The notes: generated from the sequence alone by a model not told the origin. DNA of 64,000 nt from Kaistia geumhonensis (GCF_030815145.1 NZ_JAUSWJ010000001.1:3674001-3738000); one strand, 5' to 3'. Counted from the first letter of the stretch, positions 33,212 to 42,844 are shown. Program-made: numbers and translations.

Positions 33212-33733
33212 ATGACCGCCGTCCTCGATCTCGCGATCTATCTCGCCTTTCCGGCGGCGATGGCGCTCGCGGCCGTGTCCGACCTCACCACTATGACCAT
33301 CCCGAACCGCCTCTCCGGCGCGCTGGCCCTGGTCTTCCCGTTCGCGGCGCTGGCGATCGGCATGCCGCTCGGGCTGTTCGGAATGCACCTCCTCGCCGGC
33401 TTCCTGCTGCTGGCGCTCGGCATCCTGCTCTTCTCCCGCGGCTGGATCGGCGGCGGCGATGCCAAGCTCGCGGCGGCGATCGGCCTCTGGTTCGGCTTCG
33501 GACCGGCGATGCTCGACTTCCTCGTCTATGCCGGTCTCTTCGGCGGCGCGCTCACGCTCGGCATCATGATGTTCCGCGCCTGGATGCTGCCCGCCTTCGC
33601 GCTCCGCCACGGCTGGGTCATGCGGCTGCACGACAAGTCGGTCGGCGTGCCCTACGGCATCGCGCTCGCCGCCGGCGCCATGATGGTCTATCCGGCGACG
33701 CCCTTCGCGGCCCTTTCGGCCGGCCTCATGTAA
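33212..33733 (+). CDS. cpaA: Flp prepilin peptidase CpaA
   Basis: A 173-aa membrane aspartic peptidase of the A24 (TadV/CpaA) type that cleaves Flp leaders. The two catalytic aspartates lie in AVSDLTTMTIPN near residue 24 and GGGDAKLAAAIGLW near residue 84. Six hydrophobic segments are seen and there is no N-terminal methylase domain, as usual for the Flp type. GGAGGA precedes ATG 33212. Confidence 0.93.
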   Translation: MTAVLDLAIYLAFPAAMALAAVSDLTTMTIPNRLSGALALVFPFAALAIGMPLGLFGMHLLAGFLLLALGILLFSRGWIGGGDAKLAAAIGLWFGFGPAMLDFLVYAGLFGGALTLGIMMFRAWMLPAFALRHGWVMRLHDKSVGVPYGIALAAGAMMVYPATPFAALSAGLM

Positions 33734-33764
33734 AACGCCTGTCCGCCAGCGTCTTTACCTTTCG

Positions 33765-33811
33765 TTAAGCAGATTTTCTCACCACTCGTTAACCATAGAT
33801 ACACCACTCGT
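33765..33811 (+). promoter_or_regulatory. regulatory region upstream of cpaB
   Basis: The direct repeat CACCACTCGT occurs at 33780-33789 and 33802-33811, 22 bases apart, two helical turns. Between them lies TTAACCAT (33789-33796), the half site recognised by CtrA in alphaproteobacteria, and TTAAG occurs at 33765. This suggests a separate promoter for the cpaB-tadC operon. Confidence 0.45.
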
Positions 33812-33863
33812 CGCTGAGATTGCAGCATCGAGCAAACCAATCCCTTCCGAGGTAACGTCCCCC

Positions 33864-34664
33864 ATGAAGACGGCGCGTGTCGCAGTAATCGGCGTTGCCC
33901 TGGTGGCGGGCCTTGCGGCCGCTCTCCTGGCGCGACAGCTGCTCAATCGTCCGGCCCCGACCGTCGTCGCGGCCGGACCGTCCATTTCGACGACCGACGT
34001 CCTCGTCGCGAGCCGCGACCTGCCGATGGGCTCCGCGCTCGATACCGCCGCCTTCTCCTGGCAGGCCTGGCCGAAGACCGGCGTCTCCGGCGGCTACATC
34101 ACCCGCGACGCGCGTCCGGGCGCGCTGGCCGAGCTGACGGGCTCGATCGCGCGCTCCAGCTTCGTCACCGGCGAGCCGATCAACGAGGCGAAGCTGATCC
34201 GGTCCGACCGCGGTTTCATGTCGGCGATCCTGCCGGCCGGGCAGCGGGCCGTCGCGACGGCGATCTCGGCCGACACCTCGGCCGGCGGCTTCATCCTGCC
34301 GAATGACCGCGTCGACGTGATCATGACGCGCAAGGCCGACAGCAACGGCAAGGATCGCTACGACACCGAGACCATCCTCTCCAATGTCCGCGTGCTGGCG
34401 ATCGACCAGACGCTGGGCGAGAAGGACGGCGAGAAGGTGGTGGTCGGGCAGACCGCGACGCTCGAGCTCAGCGCCGAACAGGCCGAGATCCTGACGGTCG
34501 CGCAGCAGATGAGCCCGAACCAGAAGCTCACTCTGGCGCTCCGCAGCCTCGCCGATGCCACGGCGAGCGCCGATCCGAGCGCCACGCATCTGATCGAGGG
34601 CGGGTCGCGCAGTGGGGTGCGCATCGTCCGCAACGGCGTCACGCAGCAGGTCGAGACGCGCTGA
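33864..34664 (+). CDS. cpaB: Flp pilus assembly protein CpaB
   Basis: A 266-aa protein with one N-terminal membrane segment and a periplasmic SAF domain (about 45-110; ISTTDVLVASRDLPMGSALD), then the RcpC/CpaB domain. CpaB/RcpC works with the secretin in the outer-membrane channel. Its stop overlaps an in-frame start for cpaC (TGATG). Confidence 0.92.
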   Translation: MKTARVAVIGVALVAGLAAALLARQLLNRPAPTVVAAGPSISTTDVLVASRDLPMGSALDTAAFSWQAWPKTGVSGGYITRDARPGALAELTGSIARSSFVTGEPINEAKLIRSDRGFMSAILPAGQRAVATAISADTSAGGFILPNDRVDVIMTRKADSNGKDRYDTETILSNVRVLAIDQTLGEKDGEKVVVGQTATLELSAEQAEILTVAQQMSPNQKLTLALRSLADATASADPSATHLIEGGSRSGVRIVRNGVTQQVETR

Positions 34665-34687
34665 TGACATTTCTCGGGGGACAGATC

Positions 34688-36196
34688 ATGACCAACACGC
34701 GCCGGCCGGCCGCGCTCCGCCGCCTGCTCAGCGCCGCGGCGATCGCCGCCGGACTCGCCCTGCTGCCGACGTTGCCCGCCGTCGCGCAGAGCGCCTCGAC
34801 GGTATCGCTGCCGATGGGGGCCTCGCAGACCCTGCCGCTCGGCTATCACAAGTCGAAGATCATCGACCTGCCGAAGGCGGCCCGCGACGTGATCGTCTCC
34901 GATCCGCGCATCGCGACCGCGGTGCTGCGCGACTCGCGGCGCATCTTCCTCACCGGCGTCACCGTGGGCCAGGCCGATCTCTTCGTGCTCGACCAGAACG
35001 GCCAGCAGATCCTGCATCTCGCGCTGCTCGTCGAACGCGACACGGCGGCGCTTCAGCAGACGATCCGGCGCCTGATCCCGGATTCGAACATCCATGTCGA
35101 GCTGATGAACGACAACATCGTGCTGACCGGCACGGTGAAGAATGCCGGCGACGCCAACAAGGCGCAGCAGCTGGCCGCGATGTTCGCCAACGGATCGCAG
35201 AATACCGGCGTCACCGCCAGCGGCGACAGCGGCGGCCCGTCCAGCAATGGCGGCACCGGCGCCGGCGTCGCCAGCGACGCGGGCAAGTCGCTCATGGCAT
35301 CCAAGGTCCTCAACCTCCTGACCATCGAGGGCGAGGACCAGGTCCAGCTCAAGGTCACGGTGGCGGAGATCAACCGCGACGTCGCCAAGCAGCTCGGCGT
35401 CAACATCACCGCCGTCGGCGGCCAGATCGCGGCGCTCGCCACCAACAACCCCTTCGCCATCGCCGGCCCGCTGTTCTCGCCCGCCAACAGGGCGATCGTC
35501 GCCTCTGCCGGCGGCGGCTCGGGCTTCATGGCCGAATTGCAGGCGATGGAGCAGGACGGCAGCGTGCGCGTGCTCGCCGAGCCGACGCTCACCGCCATCT
35601 CCGGCGAGCCGGCCACCTTCCTCGCCGGCGGCGAGTTCCCGGTGCCGACCGGCTACGACGCCACCAACAACCAGCTGACCGTCGCCTACAAGTCCTACGG
35701 TATCTCGCTCGCCTTCACGCCGGTGGTGCTGTCGGAAGGCCGCATCAGCCTGCGCGTCAAGACCGAGGCCTCGGACATCTCGAACGAGGGCGCGGTGTCG
35801 ATGGGCCAGTACCAGATCCCGAGCCTCAAGGTGCGGCGCGCCGAGAGCACGATCGAGCTGCCGTCGGGCGGCTCGCTGGTGCTGGGCGGCCTGCTGCAGG
35901 ACAACATCCAGCAGGCGCTCTCGGGCTTCCCGGTGCTGATGGACGTGCCGATCCTCGGCGCGCTGTTCAAGAGCCGTGACTTCAAGCGCAACCAGACCGA
36001 ACTCGTGATCATCGTCACGCCCTACATGGCGAAGCCGGTGGCGCGCAGCGCGCTCGCCCGGCCCGACGACGGCTTCGAGACGCCGAGCGATGCCTCGGTC
36101 ACGTTCCTCGGCCGCCTGAACCGCATCTATGGCACGGTGGGCAACCCCGTGCCGCGCGGAAGCTATGCCGGCAATGTCGGCTTCATCTACGAGTGA
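34688..36196 (+). CDS. cpaC: Flp pilus secretin CpaC (RcpA)
   Basis: A 502-aa outer-membrane secretin. A signal peptide ending near PAVAQ is followed by the pilus N-domain (about 38-110), a BON-like region, a Gly/Ser-rich linker and the secretin domain (about 300-470; ending with DVPILGALFKSRDFKRNQTELVIIVTP). ATG 34688 with GGGGGA upstream is preferred over ATG 34664, which overlaps the cpaB stop. It forms the pilus exit pore. Confidence 0.93.
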   Translation: MTNTRRPAALRRLLSAAAIAAGLALLPTLPAVAQSASTVSLPMGASQTLPLGYHKSKIIDLPKAARDVIVSDPRIATAVLRDSRRIFLTGVTVGQADLFVLDQNGQQILHLALLVERDTAALQQTIRRLIPDSNIHVELMNDNIVLTGTVKNAGDANKAQQLAAMFANGSQNTGVTASGDSGGPSSNGGTGAGVASDAGKSLMASKVLNLLTIEGEDQVQLKVTVAEINRDVAKQLGVNITAVGGQIAALATNNPFAIAGPLFSPANRAIVASAGGGSGFMAELQAMEQDGSVRVLAEPTLTAISGEPATFLAGGEFPVPTGYDATNNQLTVAYKSYGISLAFTPVVLSEGRISLRVKTEASDISNEGAVSMGQYQIPSLKVRRAESTIELPSGGSLVLGGLLQDNIQQALSGFPVLMDVPILGALFKSRDFKRNQTELVIIVTPYMAKPVARSALARPDDGFETPSDASVTFLGRLNRIYGTVGNPVPRGSYAGNVGFIYE

Positions 36197-36214
36197 TCGG
36201 GCGGGGGACCTGTC

Positions 36215-37009
36215 ATGAATGCGCTGAATGGGCTTTCGCCGCGCGGCCATCGGCCGACTGAAGCCGCCGGGTCGACACGCGCCCTGCGCCGTAGTCGCCG
36301 CCTCGTCGCTCCGCTCTCGATGCTGGTGCTCGCCGCGGCGCTCGCCGGCTGCGTCCAGACCAAATACGACGTCACGGGCGCCGTGCTCGGGCCGGACGAC
36401 TACCGCTACCGCCATCCGATCCTGATCGACCAGCAGCTCGCCACGATGGATATCCCGGTCGGGCCGAACGTACCGAAGCTGGCGCCGCGCGAGGTGGGCA
36501 ACATCACTGGCTTCGCCCAGAAATACAGGGCCTCGGGTGCGACGACGCTCGCGATCGTCGTCCCCAGCCACAGCCCGAATGCGAGGGTCGCGAACGGCAT
36601 CGCCCGCCAGTCCGCCAATGCGCTCGTCGCTGCCGGCGTGCCGCGCAAGCAGATCGACGTGCGCACCTATCCGGCGGGCGCGGAAGAGACCGAGGCGCCG
36701 ATCCGGCTGGCCTTCTCGCGCATCGCGGCCCATGTCGACGGGTGCGGCCAGTGGCCCGCCGAGGACCAGACCTTCTGGATGAAGACGGAGAACCGCAGCT
36801 ACTACAATTTCGGCTGCGCCAGCCAGCAGAACCTCGCCGCGACCACGGCCAATCCGCTCGACCTGCTCTATCCCCGCGGCATGACGCCCGCCGATGCCAC
36901 GCGGCGTATGACCGTGCTCGGCAAGTTCCAGGAAGGGAAGAACCCGTCCGGCGAATACAAGGGTCTCGACGACGTCAATCTGGTGTCCGGCATCGGAGGG
37001 ACGAACTGA
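36215..37009 (+). CDS. cpaD: Flp pilus assembly lipoprotein CpaD
   Basis: A 264-aa lipoprotein (lipobox LAGC in LAAALAGCVQTKYD). The conserved CpaD domain includes the RYRHPILI segment and the later FGCASQQNLAATTANPLDLL. It is thought to assist the secretin. The stop overlaps the cpaE ATG by one base. Confidence 0.92.
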   Translation: MNALNGLSPRGHRPTEAAGSTRALRRSRRLVAPLSMLVLAAALAGCVQTKYDVTGAVLGPDDYRYRHPILIDQQLATMDIPVGPNVPKLAPREVGNITGFAQKYRASGATTLAIVVPSHSPNARVANGIARQSANALVAAGVPRKQIDVRTYPAGAEETEAPIRLAFSRIAAHVDGCGQWPAEDQTFWMKTENRSYYNFGCASQQNLAATTANPLDLLYPRGMTPADATRRMTVLGKFQEGKNPSGEYKGLDDVNLVSGIGGTN

Positions 37010-38295
37010 TGATCAGCCTCGCCGCCGAGAGGGAGAGCGCCGGGGAAGCGCTCGCGGCCGAGACGACCCCGCTCGCCGATGTGCGGCCGCTGCCGCGCAT
37101 CTCCATCCAGGCCTTCTGCGAATCCGCCGATCTCGCGGCGGTCATGGAGCTCGCCGCCGCCGACCGGCGCATGGCGCGCACGCATGTGAAGGTGCAGATG
37201 GGCGGCCTCGCGGCGGCCGGCGAGTTCTATCGCCAGGCGCCGACGCCCAATCTCATCATCGTGGAGTCGCGCCAGTCCGGCGAGCGCCTCATCGCAGAAC
37301 TCGACCATCTCGCCGAGGTGGTCGATGCCGGCACCAAGGTCGTCGTCATCGGCCATGCCAACGACGTCGATCTCTACCGGCGGCTGATCCGCCGCGGCGT
37401 CAGCGAATATCTCGTCGTGCCGGTCGACATGGCCCGCGTCATCAAGAGCATCGCCGACCTCTATCTCGACAGCGCCAAGGCGCCGCTCGGCCGCTCGATC
37501 GCCTTTGTCGGCGCCAAGGGCGGCTCCGGCTCGTCGATGATCGCCCACAATGTCGGTTTCGCGATCGCGCGCGGCTTCCAGAGCAATGTCGTGATCGCCG
37601 ATCTCGACATCGCCTTCGGCACCGCGGGCCTCGACTTCAACCAGGACCCGGCGCAGGGCATCGCCGATGCGCTGAACGCGCCGGAGCGGCTCGACGATAC
37701 CTTCCTCGACCGCCTCTTCGCGCGCTGCACCGACAATCTCTCGCTGCTCGCCGCGCCGGCCTCGCTCGACCGCACCTGCGACTATGGCGAGACCGTTTTC
37801 GAGAGCATCGTCGAGGTGGCGCAGAGCAATGTGCCGGCGCTGGTGCTCGACCTGCCGCATGTCTGGACCGGCTGGGCGCGGCGCACGCTGATCGCCGCCG
37901 ACGAGATCGTGCTGACCGCCGAGCCCGATCTGGCGAGCCTCCGCAATGCCAAGAACCTCATGGATCTGCTGCGCCAGCAGCGCCGCAGCGACGCGCCGCC
38001 GCGGCTGGTCATCAACAAGCAGGGCATGCCGAAGCGGCCCGAGATCAAGGTGGTCGATTTCGCCGCCGCGCTCGGCGTCGAGCCGGTCGCGGTCATCCCC
38101 TTCGAGCCGCAGCTCTTCGGTACCGCCGCGAACAACGGCCAGATGATCGCCGAGACAGAGCCGAAGCACGCGGTCGCCGCGACCTTCGACCAGATCGCCC
38201 AGATCGTCACCGGCCGGGCCGAGGTGAAGCAGAAGAAGGCGAGCGCGCTCGCGCCGCTGCTCGCCAGGCTGCGCGGAAAGAAGAACGGAGCCTGA
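37009..38295 (+). CDS. cpaE: Flp pilus localisation ATPase CpaE (TadZ)
   Basis: A 428-aa protein. An N-terminal receiver-like domain (about 30-150) lacks the usual phosphoacceptor set and is followed by a ParA/MinD-like ATPase. The P-loop is atypical, GAKGGSGSSMIAHN, with the signature lysine but serines in place of the usual K-T/S ending. CpaE/TadZ places the pilus machine at the cell pole. The gene overlaps cpaD by one base. Confidence 0.92.
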   Translation: MISLAAERESAGEALAAETTPLADVRPLPRISIQAFCESADLAAVMELAAADRRMARTHVKVQMGGLAAAGEFYRQAPTPNLIIVESRQSGERLIAELDHLAEVVDAGTKVVVIGHANDVDLYRRLIRRGVSEYLVVPVDMARVIKSIADLYLDSAKAPLGRSIAFVGAKGGSGSSMIAHNVGFAIARGFQSNVVIADLDIAFGTAGLDFNQDPAQGIADALNAPERLDDTFLDRLFARCTDNLSLLAAPASLDRTCDYGETVFESIVEVAQSNVPALVLDLPHVWTGWARRTLIAADEIVLTAEPDLASLRNAKNLMDLLRQQRRSDAPPRLVINKQGMPKRPEIKVVDFAAALGVEPVAVIPFEPQLFGTAANNGQMIAETEPKHAVAATFDQIAQIVTGRAEVKQKKASALAPLLARLRGKKNGA

Positions 38296-38298
38296 CGT

Positions 38299-39732
38299 AT
38301 GTTCGGAAAGCGTGGCGCCACTCCTCTGCCGTCGGCGACCAGACCGGCCAGCGTCGCGCCCGCCCCGGCGCCGGTCGCAGCCCCGGTGCCCGCCGCGTTG
38401 CCGGCCTTCGACGAGGGGCTGTCAGCCCGCCGCTCGGAGGAATTCTACGCCCATAAGGCTCAGGTCTTCGCCGCGCTGATCGAATCGATCGATCTCGCGC
38501 AGCTCGCCAAGCTCGATCTCGAGGCCGCGCGCGAGGAAATCCGCGACATCGTCAGCGACATCGTCTCGCTGAAGGCGATGGTGATGTCGATCGCCGAGCA
38601 GGAGGACCTGCTCGAGGACATCTGCAACGACGTGCTCGGCTATGGTCCGCTCGAGCCGCTGCTGGCGCGCGACGACATCGCCGACATCATGGTGAACGGC
38701 GCCGGCCGGACCTATATCGAGGTGCAGGGCCGCGTGCAGCTGACGCCGGTGCGCTTCCGCGACAACACGCAGCTCATGAACATCTGCCAGCGGATCGTGA
38801 GCCAGGTCGGCCGCCGCGTCGACGAGGCGAGCCCGATCTGCGACGCCCGCCTTCCGGACGGCAGCCGCGTCAACGTCATCGCGCCGCCGCTCGCCATCGA
38901 CGGGCCGACCCTCACCATCCGCAAGTTCAAGAAGGACAAGCTGACGCTGCCGCAGCTGGTGCGCTTCGGCACCATCACGCAGGAAGGCGCCACCATCCTC
39001 GAGGTGATCGGCCGCTCGCGCTGCAACGTGCTCATCTCCGGCGGCACGGGCTCGGGCAAGACGACGCTGCTCAACTGCCTCACCGCCGCGATCGAGCCGA
39101 CCGAGCGCATCATCACCTGCGAGGACGCGGCGGAACTGCAGCTCCAGCAGCCGCATGTCGTCCGCCTCGAGACCCGCCCGCCCAATCTGGAAGGCGAGGG
39201 CGAGATCACCATGCGCGATCTCGTGAAGAACTGCCTGCGCATGCGTCCCGAGCGGATCATCGTGGGCGAGGTGCGCGGACCGGAGGCCTTCGACCTCCTT
39301 CAGGCGATGAACACCGGCCATGACGGCTCAATGGGCACGCTGCACGCCAACAGCCCGCGCGAGGCCATGTCGCGCCTCGAATCCATGATCACCATGGGCG
39401 GCTTCAGCCTGCCCTCGCGCACGCTGCGCGAGATGATCGTCAATTCGATCGACGTCATCGTCCAGGTCATGCGCCTGCGCGACGGCTCGCGCCGCATCAC
39501 CCACATCACCGAGGTGATCGGCCTCGAAGGCGACGTGATCACGACGCAGGACGTGTTCCTTTACGACATCATCGGCGAGGACCAGAACGGCCGCATCATC
39601 GGCCGCCATCGCTCGACCGGCATCGGACGCCCGAAATTCTGGGAGCGCGCGCGCTACTTCAACGAGGAGAACCGGCTCGCCGCCGCGCTCGACGCGGCCG
39701 AGACGACCGAGGAAGCGCGGGGGGCGGCGTGA
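38299..39732 (+). CDS. cpaF: Flp pilus ATPase CpaF (TadA)
   Basis: A 477-aa secretion ATPase that powers pilus extension and perhaps retraction. Walker A is ISGGTGSGKTTLLN (about 250-263), the Asp box lies around RIITCEDAAEL, Walker B is ERIIVGEVRGPEAFDLL and the His box is MGTLHANSP. An N-terminal Ala/Pro-rich stretch of about 35 residues precedes the conserved part. It starts 3 bases after cpaE. Confidence 0.95.
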   Translation: MFGKRGATPLPSATRPASVAPAPAPVAAPVPAALPAFDEGLSARRSEEFYAHKAQVFAALIESIDLAQLAKLDLEAAREEIRDIVSDIVSLKAMVMSIAEQEDLLEDICNDVLGYGPLEPLLARDDIADIMVNGAGRTYIEVQGRVQLTPVRFRDNTQLMNICQRIVSQVGRRVDEASPICDARLPDGSRVNVIAPPLAIDGPTLTIRKFKKDKLTLPQLVRFGTITQEGATILEVIGRSRCNVLISGGTGSGKTTLLNCLTAAIEPTERIITCEDAAELQLQQPHVVRLETRPPNLEGEGEITMRDLVKNCLRMRPERIIVGEVRGPEAFDLLQAMNTGHDGSMGTLHANSPREAMSRLESMITMGGFSLPSRTLREMIVNSIDVIVQVMRLRDGSRRITHITEVIGLEGDVITTQDVFLYDIIGEDQNGRIIGRHRSTGIGRPKFWERARYFNEENRLAAALDAAETTEEARGAA

Positions 39733-39736
39733 GATC

Positions 39737-40741
39737 ATGCTGGGCGCGAACGCGATCGTCCTCGCCATCTCCGTCCTGACCATGCTCAGCGTCGGCGGCT
39801 TCGCCTATGCGATGCTGGCGACCCGCATCCGCGACGAGGGCCAGATCGAGAGCCGCGTCGCCGGCGTCCGGGCGAAATCGGCCGCCTCGGCCCCCGCCAA
39901 CCGCGTCAGCGACGCGATGCGGCGGCGCAAGTCCATCCAGGACACGCTGAAGGAGATCGAGGACAACCAGAAGGCCAAGGCGAAGCGCAACAATTCGCCG
40001 CCGCTGATGCTGAAGCTCCAGCAGGCCGGGCTCGACTGGTCGCGCCGCACCTTCATCCTGATCTCGCTTGCCGCCGGCCTCGTCTTCGGCCTCGCGGCGC
40101 TCGTCGCCGGACTGCCGCTCTATGCCGTCGCCGCCGCGGCGATCGGCGCCGGGCTGGGCCTGCCGCGCTGGATCGTCGGCTTCATGCGCAAGCGGCGCTT
40201 CAAGATGTTCCTCGACGAGTTCCCGAACGCCGTCGACGTCCTCGTGCGCGGCATCAAGTCGGGCCTGCCGATCAACGACTGCCTGCAGATCATCTCGCGC
40301 GAGGCCAAGGAGCCGGTGCGCAGCGAGTTTCGCCTCATCGTCGACGAGCAGCATGCGCTCGGCCTGCCGCTTGCCGAGGCGGTGGCGCGCCTGCCCGACC
40401 GCGTTCCGGTCACCGAGGCCAATTTCTTCGCCATCGTCATCGCCATCCAGCAGCGGGCGGGTGGCAATCTCTCCGAGGCGCTCGGCAATCTGTCGCGCGT
40501 GCTGCGCGAGCGCGCCAAGATGAAGGGCAAGATCAAGGCGATGAGCATGGAGGCCAAGGCCTCGGCCTGGATCATCGGCTCGCTGCCCGTCCTGGTGATG
40601 GCCATTACCACCCTGACGAGCCCGAAATACATCATGCTGCTCTTCCAGAACCCGATCGGCAACGTGATCCTTGGCGTCTCGGCGGTGTGGATGTTCATCG
40701 GCATCATGGTGATGCGCAAGATGATCGATTTCAAATACTAG
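39737..40741 (+). CDS. tadB: Flp pilus platform protein TadB
   Basis: A 334-aa inner-membrane protein of the T2SSF family. An N-terminal membrane segment and a basic cytoplasmic region precede a pair of central segments; the T2SSF domain (about 160-290, with RGIKSGLPINDCLQIISREA) is followed by C-terminal membrane helices. With TadC it forms the platform driven by CpaF. Confidence 0.93.
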   Translation: MLGANAIVLAISVLTMLSVGGFAYAMLATRIRDEGQIESRVAGVRAKSAASAPANRVSDAMRRRKSIQDTLKEIEDNQKAKAKRNNSPPLMLKLQQAGLDWSRRTFILISLAAGLVFGLAALVAGLPLYAVAAAAIGAGLGLPRWIVGFMRKRRFKMFLDEFPNAVDVLVRGIKSGLPINDCLQIISREAKEPVRSEFRLIVDEQHALGLPLAEAVARLPDRVPVTEANFFAIVIAIQQRAGGNLSEALGNLSRVLRERAKMKGKIKAMSMEAKASAWIIGSLPVLVMAITTLTSPKYIMLLFQNPIGNVILGVSAVWMFIGIMVMRKMIDFKY

Positions 40742-40756
40742 GGGGCGCCGCGCGCC

Positions 40757-41731
40757 ATGCTGCGAGACATCGTCCAGACGCTGACCGACCCCCCGGTCCT
40801 GATCGCCGCCTTCTCGGCGGTGACGGTCGCGGCGACCGTGATCGGCCTCTCCATGCCGCTGCTCGATCGCGACCGCCTGCCGGCGCGGATGAAGACCGTC
40901 GCCGTCGAGCGCGAGCGAATCCGCGCCCGCGAGCGGGCCAAGCTGGAGCGGAGCCGCGTCTCGCTGCGCACCGAGCCGCGCGCCTATATGCGCAGCATCG
41001 TCGAGCGCTTCAATCTGCGCGAGGCGCTGGTCGACGAGGCGACGATCAACCGCCTGCGCATGGCCGGCTTCCGCGGCCAGGCGCCGCTGACGGCCTTCCT
41101 CTTCGCCCGCTTCGTGTTGCCCTTCCTGCTCTTCGCGGCGGCGATCGTCTATTTCTTCTTCATCTCGAAGATGACCCAGCCGGGCGTCGTGAAGGTCTGC
41201 TTCGCGCTGCTCGCGGCTGGCGCCGGCTTCTACCTGCCGGTCGTGTTCGTCTCCAACCGCGTGCAGAAGCGGCAGCAGTCGATCAAGCAGGCCTGGCCGG
41301 ATGCGCTCGACCTCATCCTGATCTGCGTCGAGTCCGGCATGTCGGTCGAAGCCGCGTTCCGCAAGGTGGCCGAGGAGATCGGCGCGCAGTCGACCGAGCT
41401 CGCCGAGGAGCTGATGCTCACCACGGCGGAGCTCTCCTATCTGCCCGACCGTCGCCAGGCCTATGAGAACCTCGCCAACCGGACCGGGCTCGACATGGTC
41501 AAGGGCGTCGTCATGGCCCTCAACCAGTCGGAGCGCTACGGCACGCCGCTCGGCCAGTCGCTGCGCGTCCTCGCGCAGGAGAGCCGCGACCAGCGCATGA
41601 ACGACGCCGAGAAGAAGGCCGCCGCGCTGCCGCCGAAGCTGACCGTGCCGATGATCGTCTTCTTCCTGCCGGTCCTCTTCGCCGTCATCGCCGGCCCGGC
41701 CGCCATCCAGGTGATGCAGGCGCGTCACTGA
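40757..41731 (+). CDS. tadC: Flp pilus platform protein TadC
   Basis: A 324-aa T2SSF-family membrane protein, paralogue of TadB. The characteristic segment is DALDLILICVESGMSVEAAF near residue 180. A hydrophobic C-terminus (MIVFFLPVLFAVIAGPAAIQV) ends the protein. It is the last gene of the plus-strand tad operon; a bidirectional terminator follows. Confidence 0.93.
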   Translation: MLRDIVQTLTDPPVLIAAFSAVTVAATVIGLSMPLLDRDRLPARMKTVAVERERIRARERAKLERSRVSLRTEPRAYMRSIVERFNLREALVDEATINRLRMAGFRGQAPLTAFLFARFVLPFLLFAAAIVYFFFISKMTQPGVVKVCFALLAAGAGFYLPVVFVSNRVQKRQQSIKQAWPDALDLILICVESGMSVEAAFRKVAEEIGAQSTELAEELMLTTAELSYLPDRRQAYENLANRTGLDMVKGVVMALNQSERYGTPLGQSLRVLAQESRDQRMNDAEKKAAALPPKLTVPMIVFFLPVLFAVIAGPAAIQVMQARH

Positions 41732-41770
41732 GGCGGCCGCCGGCCCGCGCGGCCTCCGCATCCAGGCATG

Positions 41771-41805
41771 AAAAACCCCGGAGCGGCGCCGACCCGGGGG
41801 TTCTT
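41771..41805. terminator. bidirectional terminator between tadC and tadD
   Basis: AACCCCGG (41774-41781) pairs with CCGGGGGTT (41794-41802) around a 12-base loop. The stem is flanked by AAAAA on the left and TTCTT on the right, so it can end the convergent tadC and tadD transcripts. Confidence 0.75.
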
Positions 41806-41835
41806 GTGCTTCGAAGGTCCTGATCGTGCGCCGTC

Positions 41836-42702
41836 TCAGCCGGAGGGGAGGGGCGGCATCGCCTGCGCCTGTGCCGGCGCCGATTTCGCCTTGGCGGTCT
41901 TGTTTGCGGCGGTGCGGGTGCGGCTCGCCAGCATCGCCTGAAGATAGGCGACGTTCTCTTCCGCCTGCTGCGGCGAGAGCTCGGCGCGGGCGATCTGCTG
42001 CGCCTCCTGGAAGCGACCCTGAAGTCCGACCACCAGCGCGAGATTCTGGCGCACGCGACTGTCGGCGCCCGGCTGGACCACGGCGATCCGCAGGACCTGC
42101 TCGGCCTGCGGAAGCTGGTCGGTCAGCACATAGGACATGCCGAGATTGGAGAGCACCATCGGATCGTTCGGCTTCAGCGCAAGCGCCTTCTGGTAGAGCT
42201 GGCGCGCGGCGTCGGCCTGGCCGAGCTGGTCGAGGATCGTGCCTTCCGCCGAAAGCAGCCGCCAGTCGGGCTGGTCCGGCGTCTGGGCGCGGCGCACCGC
42301 GTCGAGCGCCTGCTCGAGCTGGCCGTTGGCGGCGAGCGCCTTGCCATAGGCGGCGAGGATCTGGCGATCACGCGGGAAGCGGATCGCCGCCTTCTGCAGC
42401 ACCGCGACGGCCTGGTCGCTGTTGCCGGTGCGCAGCAGCGCCGCGGCGAAGTTGAGCGCGTTCTCCTTCGAGGCCGGATCGCGCGCATAGCGGCTGTTCC
42501 AGTAGCTCTCCTGCTGCTGGAAGTCGGCGCTGGTCATCGGCTTGCCGACCGAGCCGGTCGTGCCGCGATCGACGCCGCCCGAACTCGTCGTGCAGCCGGC
42601 CAGCGCCAGCTGCGCCGCGATGAGCGCGCCGGCGACCGGAAGCAGTCCACGGGCGAAGCGCCGGCGGTCAGGACGTTCGAGAGGGACGGAAGCAAGCGGC
42701 AT
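41836..42702 (-). CDS. tadD: Flp pilus assembly lipoprotein TadD (TPR)
   Basis: A 288-aa lipoprotein (LALAGCTTSS) with several tetratricopeptide repeats (about residues 80-235, for example ARQLYQKALALKPNDPMVLS). TadD helps the secretin reach the outer membrane. It is transcribed towards the rest of the tad locus. A Lys/Ala/Pro-rich tail of about 25 residues follows the repeats. The second Tad TPR gene often seen (tadG region) is not present. Confidence 0.9.
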   Translation of the reverse strand: MPLASVPLERPDRRRFARGLLPVAGALIAAQLALAGCTTSSGGVDRGTTGSVGKPMTSADFQQQESYWNSRYARDPASKENALNFAAALLRTGNSDQAVAVLQKAAIRFPRDRQILAAYGKALAANGQLEQALDAVRRAQTPDQPDWRLLSAEGTILDQLGQADAARQLYQKALALKPNDPMVLSNLGMSYVLTDQLPQAEQVLRIAVVQPGADSRVRQNLALVVGLQGRFQEAQQIARAELSPQQAEENVAYLQAMLASRTRTAANKTAKAKSAPAQAQAMPPLPSG

Positions 42703-42762
42703 GGCGTGACCCGGAGGGAGACGAAATGAGGCGTCAGTGGCCCTTGCGCGAGCAATAATTGG

Positions 42763-42783
42763 TTAACCCTAACGCAGGGTTAA
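42763..42783. promoter_or_regulatory. palindrome between tadD and the aminopeptidase
   Basis: TTAACCCT (42763-42770) and AGGGTTAA (42776-42783) are perfect inverted repeats with a 5-base spacer, in the divergent promoter gap. The TTAA ends recall CtrA half sites but the spacing is not the consensus N7. It is a probable protein-binding site. Confidence 0.5.
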
Positions 42784-42844
42784 TGCGACGCTCCGCGCGG
42801 CCTTACCCCGGCCGCGGGCATTGCCCCCGAAAGGGCAGCGGTCC

